This document shows positions 55,907-64,000 of a stretch of DNA of 64,000 nt, piece after piece. Origin of the DNA: Stemphylium vesicarium (Eukaryota; Ascomycota; Dothideomycetes; Pleosporales; Pleosporaceae). Location: assembly GCA_004380135.1 (NCBI GenBank), contig QXCR01000046.1, positions 124,001-188,000 on the forward strand, read 5' to 3'. Position 1 is the first letter of the stretch. Each line of letters starts with the position of its first letter. The notes under the pieces are model-generated. The model was not told the origin of the DNA. It ran no database searches and saw only the letters and a program-made list of their open reading frames with translations. Position numbers and translations under genes: made by a program.

Positions 55907-57281
55907 TCAGACCTTCTCAGGGTCGTTGATTCCACCATTCGTAATGATGTAGGTAGCTTCTTTCTCTGGCATGTCTAGGGGTACATGTCAGCGATGCATA
56001 TTAAGAACAAAAGGAAGTCAACATACCAGGAGAGTCTTGGATCTTGGCGACACGCTCCTCACCCCGACCTTTTCGTAGCAGAATCCTGGTAGCAGAAGCG
56101 TGGGCGAGAATGTGACCCCCAACTGGCTTACGACCATCAGCACCGGCAAATAAGGCACTTGCTCCAGGGTCGCTCTGAACTTGGTTGGTCAAGAGTACAG
56201 CAACATTGAACTCTAAATCTTGTCAGCATACGATCACAGGCCGTCAAGTAACCCAGCTTTACCTTCAGCGACATGGGTGAGCTTCGACAAGAATTGGTTG
56301 AGTTTCTGCTGTCGCTCATTAAGCTCACCGCGTCCAGTGTAGTCAACGCGGAAGAGAGCCATGATGCTGTCGATGATCAGAAGTCGGTACTCGTTACCGA
56401 CAAAGAACTCGGCGACTTTGTTCAAGAGTTCCATTTGGTGCTCAGAGTTGACAGCGCGGGCATATGTGATGTTGTCTTGGGCTAAGAAACGTTAGTGGAT
56501 GTATCAAGAAGAGGGGCAGGGAGCGCACCAGTCTCAGGATCTACACCAAACCGCTCTGCGATCTGGGCTATCCTCTCCGGTCTGAAGGTGCCTTCGGTGT
56601 CTGGGTCGTAGTTAGGAGAGCTGATTCACAGAAGAAATTAGCATACCGATGTATGCCACCTTGCCCTCAGCACCGCCCATGTCTTTCGGAAGCTGTGTGA
56701 TGACAGACATGGTATGTGAAAGTTGCGTCTTTCCGCAGCGAAATTCTCCAAACACCTCGCTGATACTCATGGTTTGGAAGCCACTTCCCAATGTTAGTAT
56801 ATGTATAGAAAAACAAACCGAGTATGCACTCACCCTCCGAGCACAGCATCAAGTGCCTTACTGCCGGTTGAGATCTTGATCACACGCTTCCGCTGCTGAC
56901 CGAGCTCATGAGCTGTCTGAAAGCCTCCACCTGAAGGCTGCATTATGCATTAGTGAGACGTACCTGACCACTGCCTTACCATGCGACATACCTGGCATTT
57001 GGTTATAGCATCCTTCACCTTGTCGACCTTGATCTCGCTGAAGCCCTTGATCTTGAGCAAGTTGCGGCGAGTTGCTGAATGCACCGAGGCGATCGTGTAA
57101 TAGCCATTGGATTTCAGCTTTGATATGTCGGCAGCGCCAATGCCGTGCGCCTGGATTGCGTCGATGTCGACAATGAAGCCATCCTGAGTGATGTATGTCA
57201 GGAAAATGCCCCTTCATCACTGCAAGGTAAGCCACTTACGTCGTTGTTGGAGTCGTCGCTGGCTACTGATGATGGTGCCAT
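55907..57281 (-). CDS. dmc1: Meiotic recombinase Dmc1
   Basis: Eight exons, complement(55907..55974, 56027..56212, 56263..56481, 56529..56600, 56647..56783, 56834..56937, 56992..57183, 57240..57281), with introns of 46-56 bp, give 339 residues. The N-terminal HhH domain reads GIGAADISKLKSNGYYTIAS. The RecA core has Walker A in GEFRCGKTQLSHTMSV, DTEGTFRPERIAQIAERFGV, Walker B in EYRLLIIDSIMALFRVDY, the polymerisation-type TGRGELNERQQKLNQFL, and TNQVQSDPGASALFAGADG with GGHILAHASATRILLRKGRG. CGKTQLSH, IMALFRVDY and the QSDPGASALF loop identify Dmc1 rather than Rad51. It catalyses strand exchange between homologues in meiosis. The protein ends NGGINDPEKV as expected. All catalytic residues seem intact, consistent with a sexual species. 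Confidence 0.95.
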
Positions 57282-58082
57282 GTGAGTGGTATAGTATAGC
57301 TGATGCGATATGAAGATAAACGTAACGGGAAGAGAATGGGGAAGATTGGTGCAGATTGTTGAAGAAATTTGTGAGAGCGGCCATCAAGTTTCGATGGGAA
57401 GGAGCGCTCGGGTCGATGTCATGTGCTCGAAATTGAGGGAAGGAAGGCGCCACCGCTCCCGCTGCAACGCGTCCGACTAGGTAGCATCGCAATGTTAAAA
57501 CTGACTTGTTCATGGAAGCAAACGTAGCGCGCAAGACGCATCAACTCCTGCAGATGGGATGGTGTACAGTCAATAGATCATATGAATATGTCTACCATAT
57601 GCAAAAACAGTGGAAATGTGTACATGGTAGAATAACGGGCACGTATGCCACCTCAGCTCCCGACAAACACAGTCTCCTTCACTCTTCCCCCATACCACCT
57701 CAATCCCTCGGATCAAACTTCTACACCCAAACCACCACAGCCGCCTTCCAGCTCCACAGGAAGCACTACCAAGCTATCCAAGCACATGCATAGAGGTAGT
57801 ACAACCATCCAAATCGCCAAGCCGTCGTCTGTTCGAAATAATGGTAGAATGGTTGAAGTAAGGGATAACGTTTGTGGGTATCAGCGTAAGAATCGTGAAC
57901 TTTTTTTATCCGTTGATGACTCGTGAATGCGTGAAAATTTGTCGAAATGATGCTGAGATGGGCTAGGAAACGATTGTGATGAGATGTCAAACTAAGTAAA
58001 AGACATGGAACTGCTGACAGTAAACGTCGCGTCACACCACGATGTTACTCATGGCGAGACTGTAGGGGAGCTCGTGAGCCAT
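57282..58082. other. Intergenic: dmc1 promoter and gis2 3' flank
   Basis: No gene is recognised. Both neighbours are on the minus strand. Confidence 0.5.
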
Positions 58083-59122
58083 CTAAGCGACGGCAGCGGT
58101 AGGGGCAACGGCAGCCGGGACGGGCGCAGCAGCAGCAGGAGCAGCGGCGGCGACGTCACCGTTGACCTCGGCCTGAGTGCAGTCGCGAGATATGTGACCG
58201 GTCTCGCCGCAGCGGTAGCAGGTCTTACCGGCAGTGTTGAGCGGGCCACCGTTAGGGGCGGTACAGTCGCGGGAAATGTGGCCTACAAGGGTCAGATATG
58301 ATGCAATTGAACCGAACCATGGTACTCACCGAGCTTGCCGCAGGCGTAGCATTTCATGGCCTGAGCCTGGCAATCGCGGGCAAAGTGGTTGGGTCCACCG
58401 CACTTGTAGCAGGTGGCAGGGCGAGCGCCGCCAGCGAAACCGCCCCTGAAGCCTCCTCCATAGCCGCCACGGGGAGCACCAGCACCACGGCCCATTCCTG
58501 GGTTGGGGCAGTTGCGGGCAAGATGGCCGGCGAGACCGCAGCTGTAGCAGCGTCCGCTTGTACCGGCTCCGCTCAGACGCAGAGTTGGACAGTCAGCCTG
58601 GACGTGTCCTAGGCCCTGGCAGTGGTAGCACTGCTTGGCTGTCGCTTCGTCAGCACTCTAATCCTTTGTATCATGCTCTTGTTTGCCCTTGCGAGCGCGC
58701 CAAGACGGTATTCGCGGTGCGACATGGAGGGGCAGAAAAGCAGTGGAATCGAAATGACGTACTCTCGGTGGTGCGGGGATGCGGGCATCCATTGGACTCG
58801 TGGCCTGGCTGCTTGCCTATAGAACAATTAGTGCTTGCGCGTGTGCGATGGGATGGAGATAGACGTACAGTTGTAGCAGAGCCTCTCAGACGAAGAGCAC
58901 ACCTCTGTGTATTCGCGTTAGTCGCGTGCCCATATGCAAATCCAACCGCCCTCATCATGGCCTTGCGACGCAGGTACCACTACTGGAGGCGCCATTTCGC
59001 GACATGTACCCCCGATAGTGCCACTGCGGCGAGCGCCATAAGTCAGTGCGCGAGTGAGGCTTACCAGCGTAGTGGCCAACGTTTCCGCACTTGAAGCACG
59101 CACGGCGAGAAAGAGACGACAT
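58083..59122 (-). CDS. gis2: CCHC zinc-knuckle protein, Gis2/CNBP family
   Basis: Five exons, complement(58083..58282, 58330..58638, 58763..58816, 58869..58904, 59065..59122), give 218 residues with seven CCHC knuckles in order: CFKCGNVGHYAEVC, CYNCGKQPGHESNGC, CYHCQGLGHVQADC, CYSCGLAGHLARNC, CYKCGGPNHFARDC, CYACGKLGHISRDC and CYRCGETGHISRDC. Between knuckles 4 and 5 is an RGG-like glycine-arginine stretch (RGGYGGGFRGGFAGG), and the end is an Ala/Pro tail. Yeast Gis2 and animal CNBP bind single-stranded G-rich RNA and DNA and act in translation and stress granules. Five exons of which three are under 60 nt make the gene easy to miss. The second knuckle has one extra residue, as in other fungal members. 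Confidence 0.92.
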
Positions 59123-60146
59123 GTTGCTGGTTCCTCCACGTATATCTGTGCCGGGTGTAAGTATATGGGTGATGGTTGTGCGAGGATCGTGAGCGAGTGG
59201 GTCGCGAAACGAGGGGTGGTTTTAAGTGGTGCGTTTGCTAAGACGTCTGCGCTCTCTCTGTTTGCTCGAGAGAATGCGCGCGAATCGAGGGCGGTGGTGG
59301 GGCGCAAATACCTGCTTCGTTCACTTCTTCTATTTCCGTCACCTGGGTGTGCCTATTAGTCGCAGAATTTTCGAGGGGCTGTCGAGGGGTAAAGCGTGAC
59401 GGAGGAGCATGCGCCGAGCGGGACCTGACGCGCAAAACCGGGAAAGCGATATCCTGGACGGGCGCAACCTACTTTCAACTTTCCAGTCCTTCCCTCAGCG
59501 ACACTGCTGCAACCTTCCTCCGATTGTATATGTGGTGAGAGAGTTTGCGGACCGTGGAATCTGCAGGCGGCAGGCAAAATGCATCTCTCACGGCTGTGGT
59601 CCCTGCTTCGGTTGCGCTAGGCAATGCGCAATTTGGCTGTTCCCGAGGTTGAACTGCATACAGAGCCCTAAGCCGTTGCCAGTTGCATCATACGACATCC
59701 TATAGGTGCATGCCCATGCCGCATTCACTCTAGACGTGTTTCGTCTCCTATCACTTGCATTGGTCGCACTCTCCGTGTCCTAGATTTTTACCCCTCCGCC
59801 GCTGCCGCCACTCAAGAGCTACTTCGCCCCGCCAAATCGCAGCCAGGGACATACCGTGTCCCCCTCTATCTTAGCGCTAGGCCTCTGGTCACCATAACTG
59901 TAATCGTATGCGCTGGAACAGAAACGAAGCCTAGCTTGTAGTTGTCGAGCATGATTAGTCGGGCACCATAAAAGTTCATGAACGTACTGATGCATATTTC
60001 GAGTGCCCACGATGATGGCCGTGATATTCATATACATTCGTGTCTATCTATTTTTCTTCCAATCCTAGTGACAGAGGCTAGAAATCCACAAGTAGAAGCT
60101 GTGGAAAGGGTTCTGCGTGTCTATCGGACCGCGCTTTGTACCGTCT
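59123..60146. other. Intergenic: gis2 promoter and uap1 3' flank
   Basis: No gene is recognised. Both neighbours are on the minus strand. The part near 59123-59300 is G-rich on the plus strand. Confidence 0.5.
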
Positions 60147-61960
60147 CTAGTTTTCGGACTCGATAACAGCAGGAGCTTTGACGGTCCTTGTCTTTAGGAA
60201 TTCGAGGCCCTCACCACCCTGTTCACAATCAGTATACAGCACGTAATATGCTGGTTTTGATACTTGGAAGACTTACGTATGAGATCAACGGCGACACTTC
60301 GATGCCGTCCTTGGGGTCCTCACTGACGACAGTGGCGCCAGCAGCTTGCACCCACTTCTTGCCCTGGGTCATGATATCCTGCTTGCTGGTATCGGGGTCA
60401 TCCTCACCAGTTCCACGGGCATTCTTCAGGGGCGAGAACTCGTCCTCACGCTTTACTTCCATGCAAGCGAACTTCTCCAATGTGAGGAAGGGGAAGCAGT
60501 CGAAGACAAACTGCTCAAGCTTAATGCCGTTAGGCTTCTCTGGCTTGATCGTCTCGCCCGTCTCAGTGTTGACGTAAGGGATCTTCTTGCGGGCAACGTG
60601 GTGAGGAAGCTTCTTAGCCCACTCTGGGATGCTCTCGAGGAACTTGTATGAGTAGTAGTGGTTGACAATGTTGGCAGCACGGAACTTGAGGAGCTCAGAG
60701 TCCTTGGAGTCCTTGGCCTCTGCATCTTCGGTCGAGATCTCAGAGTACTCGACAACATCTGGCTTGCCGTTCTTTTGTAGGATGAGTCCGACAGACTCCT
60801 TGGCGTCGCGCTTACGGACGACCTTGGTGGCGATGTCGACGTTCTGAGCCGCAGAGAATCCAATGAAGACGGGGTCGGCAACCTTGACGAGGCAGTTGTC
60901 GACGCAGTAGGCGTGGATGTGTTGGATGCCACGCTTGCCCATGTCGGCTACAACACCAGCTTGGATAAGGGCTTGGTAGAGACCACCGTTACCATCGGGC
61001 GCAACGGCGACCTAGATTGTCAGTATCCTTGCAATATATTGCCGGCTAGCAGGCTTGTAAGGCTACTCAGACGTACCTTTGACTTGCTCTCCATCAAGAT
61101 CTTGCCCTCGTTCGAGATGCAAGGCAGAACGCCCTGCTCAAAGATGACGACATTCTCCTTCTTCAAGCCGAAGTAGTTGTGTTTTTCGAAGAAATCGGCG
61201 GTAGGTCCTCGGGTAGGTCCACTCGTCATAACGTACCATGGAATGGTCACACTGTCCTTGTTGTGCTTCTTTGCTGCGAGCATCTCGGCCTTCCTGATGC
61301 GCTCACCCTGCAGTTGGAACAGGCTCTTCTGGCTTGGAAGACCGATATCAAAGCATCCCTTGGGAGCTGAGCTTCCCAGACGGGTACCTTGGCCACCAGC
61401 CATCAACACCACCGCGACCTGGTTCTGGGCGATGAAGTCCAGACCTCTGTTGTACCATTGGTCAAGGTTCTCCTGCGAGGAGTCGAGAACGGAGGATGTG
61501 GCATTCTCGGGGAGAGGCTCGAGCTTGTTCTCAGTCGTCTCAGTTTGGGCGGGGTGAAGGGCGCGTTCGGTGATCTCGTTGATGTAGTCGGGGTTGAAGC
61601 GGCTTAGTTGCTCGTAGAGAGTCGCTTTCTCGGCGGTGGAGAGCTTCTCGTAGAAGGACTACGCATCATGAATCAGCATCGAACTACAGAAGCGAGCTGA
61701 CTTGTTCTTTTCTCTGGAGTAACACGCGGAGTTTGCGATCCATTCAGTGCTCAACAAGTCCAGTGAGGTGCTCCAAAACATCCCAGGTTTTGCAGGGCTA
61801 TACGTACGAAAACTTGGCTCTGGCCAGCCTTCTCATACTTGTACTTGAGCTCGTTAAGCTCTTCCTCTGATGGCTCCTTTGCAGGAGTGCCTTGGGGGGC
61901 ACCACCGCTCAGGTTGAGCTTCTCAAGCGCGCTGTTCACGGTATCCTTGATGGTATCCAT
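60147..61960 (-). CDS. uap1: UDP-N-acetylglucosamine pyrophosphorylase
   Basis: Four exons, complement(60147..60218, 60277..61011, 61077..61658, 61808..61960), give 513 residues. The nucleotide-binding loop is VVLMAGGQGTRLGSSAPKGC; then FQLQGERIRKAEMLAAKK, WYVMTSGPTRGPTADFFEKH, the substrate loop VAVAPDGNGGLYQALI, and KPNGIKLEQFVFDCFPFL. The enzyme makes UDP-GlcNAc from UTP and GlcNAc-1-phosphate in the cytosol, the precursor for chitin, N-glycans and GPI anchors. It is normally essential in fungi (yeast QRI1/UAP1). Nothing unusual is seen. The first intron, 149 bp, is longer than the others. Confidence 0.95.
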
Positions 61961-62449
61961 GATGCGGGGTTAGGGCGGGGTAGTTTGTTTGATGGAAGCA
62001 GCAATTGCACTTATTCGGGGGGATGTATGCCTTAAATGTACGAAGAGTGGTGAAGAAGCTGTCGTCCTGCAGGCTCACCGCGTGTCTAAGAAGATTCGAC
62101 TACAGCGCAGCTCTGACGCTCGTGTTGCCCCACTCGGCGTACCTCCCTACCGCACACGGGCAAGGTCGAGCCTTCCGAGATCGCCAGCACCCGCAAATCG
62201 TCACTAATTATAGATATTTCGTGTATTGTTACTTCATGAGCTACGTTTCCGTCGTGAGTGCAAGATTTAATGCTGCCAATTTCTCAGACTGCCTCTCCGT
62301 AGTCTCTTGCTTCAGCTCGCAGTCGACCAACAACGAACGAGAAAAAGTAAAAAAAAAAAGACTCGCTGCACCAGCGCGATGCATGAACACAAGTGTCCCC
62401 GAAATGTAATATGAACACAACTCCTGTAACGCCTCAGCGCTATGCAAAA
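61961..62449. other. Intergenic: uap1 promoter and dehydratase 3' flank
   Basis: No gene is recognised in this gap between two minus-strand genes. Confidence 0.5.
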
Positions 62450-63843
62450 TTACGCATGACCATTGGTGTCCGCCTGCTTCTCGGGTTCAGCAGGCTTTAG
62501 AGCCTTTTGTGGGGCGGGGTTGAGAATGCGGGTGGCATCGATCAGTCCCGCGTTGGGGTTCAGCTCAAGACCGAAGCCGGGAAGATCGAGCGTCTTGACA
62601 TCGAGATAGCCCTTGGTGGGAATGGGTTCGTTGGTAAAGCTAAGGCTTATCAGTACAAACTCTATCGGATAGCGTCATAACAACTTACAGGTTACCAAAG
62701 ACGGGTAAGACGGATTTGCCGTCTGGCGAGTTTGCCAAGTACTCTTGGAAGGGCGAGTTGGCCTGGGACACGACGAAGTGGTAGGAATACGGCCCACTAG
62801 CGTGAGGCACAACGGGGATGTCGTACGCAGCAGCCATCGCCGAGATCTTGATAAGCTCAGTCATACCGCCAACCCACATGACATCGGGCTGGAGGATGTC
62901 CAGGTTACGACCCTCGATGAGCTTTCTGAATCCATACCGCGAGTATTCGTGCTCGCCAGTGGTAAACTTCATGCGCGGGTGAGCGCGCTTGATCTGCTCG
63001 AAGCCATCTGAGTCGTCCGGCGACAAGCACTCTTCCCACCAGTTCAAGTTGAGGTGCTCAGTTGCCTTGACAACCTCAATCGTGTATGGCACGTTTAAGC
63101 TCATATAGCAGTCGACCATGAGGGGAAAGTCTGGGCCCACGCTCTCACGATGCTTGGTGAGAAACTCGACGTTCTTCTTCAGCCCCTCGACGCCCTCACC
63201 CGGACCGTACGGCAGTGGCACCTTGGCGCCGAAGAAGCCCATCTCCTTTGCTGCTGCTGGCTCAGGGCCTGTGCAGTAGAAGTTGAGCCTCTCACGTGTC
63301 GCGCCACCGAGCATCTTGTATACCGGCTCGTTGCGAATGTGACCGAGCAGATCCCAAATAGCAAGATCGATTACTGAAATGACGGCGACTGGGAGACCCT
63401 TGCGACCATAGAACATGGACGCGCGGTACATCTGCTCAAACATGTGGTTGGTGTCTCTAGGATCTGAGTTGAGTTAGTATCTGCTCTTTCGTGCCAGGCT
63501 CAATCAGATGCTTACCTTGACCGATCAAGAAGCGCTCGAAATGCTCGGCGACCAACCAGCATGCTGGCGGTCCTCCGAACCCAGTAGCAAAGCCTTTGGT
63601 GCCGTCACTGGCCTCTAGCTCTACGCAAAAAGAACCGAGAACGTTGATTCCCCAGGAAGTTCTTGATTTCCGGTACTCCTCATACTGGCTCATGGGAGTC
63701 GAAATCTTGCTGTCAATGAGCCAATGTCCACCAGCAACATTGTGGTAGTCTCCACCACTTCCAGGACCCTGTGTCACAAAAGTTCGCACATGCTTTATGG
63801 TAGGGAATGAACGCGCCGCGCTGGAAGCTGTGGTAGAAGGCAT
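62450..63843 (-). CDS. lra2: L-rhamnonate dehydratase (enolase superfamily)
   Basis: Three exons, complement(62450..62639, 62689..63463, 63516..63843), introns 49 and 52 bp, give 430 residues. The N-terminal capping domain has GGHWLIDSKISTPMSQYEEY. The barrel shows SVIDLAIWDLLGHIRNEPVY, FFGAKVPLPYG, metal-ligand Asp in LMVDCYMSL, Glu in NWWEECLSPDD, Glu in TTGEHEYSRYGF, and the catalytic His in VPHASGPYSYHFV. The VPHASGPYSYHF and NSPFQEY pieces are typical of rhamnonate dehydratases among mandelate-racemase relatives. It converts L-rhamnonate to 2-keto-3-deoxy-rhamnonate in the non-phosphorylative rhamnose pathway (LRA1-4 in fungi). The other pathway genes are not in the window; they are often neighbours and may lie beyond the right edge. 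A related acid-sugar dehydratase is the main alternative. Confidence 0.9.
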
Positions 63844-63963
63844 GATGAGTTCAGAGAGGAATCACCGGGGACGATTTGGAGCTGCGGATGGCAGAGGAGG
63901 GGCAGAGAAGAGCAAGATGTAGCCGGTGGTATTTTAACGGCCAGATCATGTGCGAAGCCGTAT

Positions 63964-63978
63964 TGCGTATAATACGCA
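63964..63978. promoter_or_regulatory. Palindrome upstream of the rhamnonate dehydratase gene
   Basis: TGCGTAT and ATACGCA are exact reverse complements around a single A, 121-135 bp upstream of the ATG at 63843. This is a good size and position for a dimeric regulator site; no protein can be named. Confidence 0.4.
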
Positions 63979-64000
63979 TTGAGAGGACCCCCTCGGTTCA

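Noticed and set aside
55907..57281. Rad51 as identity of the recombinase
   Set aside because: Diagnostic segments (CGKTQLSH, IMALFRVDY, QSDPGASALF) are those of Dmc1.

Overview
The window looks like nuclear DNA of a filamentous ascomycete (Pezizomycotina), most likely a dothideomycete of the Pleosporales type. The grounds are many 46-60 bp GT-AG introns with CTAAC-like branch points, single-gene transcription units with separate promoters, a non-reducing polyketide synthase (PKS), a HET domain and a hybrid histidine kinase. No marker in the window fixes the genus, so the order-level placement is inference.

Left part (1-12.1 kb) is a small secondary-metabolite locus. An NRPS-like carboxylate reductase (A-T-R, minus strand) and a non-reducing PKS (SAT-KS-AT-PT-ACP-ACP, plus strand) diverge from a shared 1.2 kb promoter. 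An alpha/beta hydrolase of the type usually fused to PKS C-termini follows only 104 bp after the PKS stop and may be joined to it by an intron. The expected logic is: PKS builds an aromatic acid, hydrolase releases it, NRPS-like enzyme reduces it to an aldehyde. No regulator, transporter or oxidase of the locus is visible, so it may continue off the left edge.

12.1-16.6 kb is repeat-rich and decayed: a relic of coding sequence, a 162 bp hAT-type MITE with a perfect 8 bp target duplication, a 1.1 kb defective hAT element, and a 2EXR (F-box-like) gene that the element truncates.

16.6-64 kb is mostly conserved housekeeping sequence in short introns-containing genes: hybrid histidine kinase, WW-domain protein, a tiny CYSTM cysteine-rich membrane protein, a Mug/TDG-type DNA glycosylase, Rrp7, a SYLF-domain protein, Nup85, tyrosinase, a BTB protein, Csn12, ribosomal protein eL20, a peroxisomal enoyl-CoA hydratase, Dmc1, a seven-knuckle Gis2/CNBP protein, UDP-GlcNAc pyrophosphorylase and L-rhamnonate dehydratase.

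The most unusual gene is at 30472-34895: one reading frame that joins a homeodomain-like segment, C2H2 zinc fingers, a non-RD protein kinase and a HET domain. That architecture suggests a sensor or executor in self/non-self recognition and cell death, but this is inferred from domains only. Exon borders given here were worked out by hand from splice signals, reading-frame continuity and family conservation; they have not been checked against transcripts.
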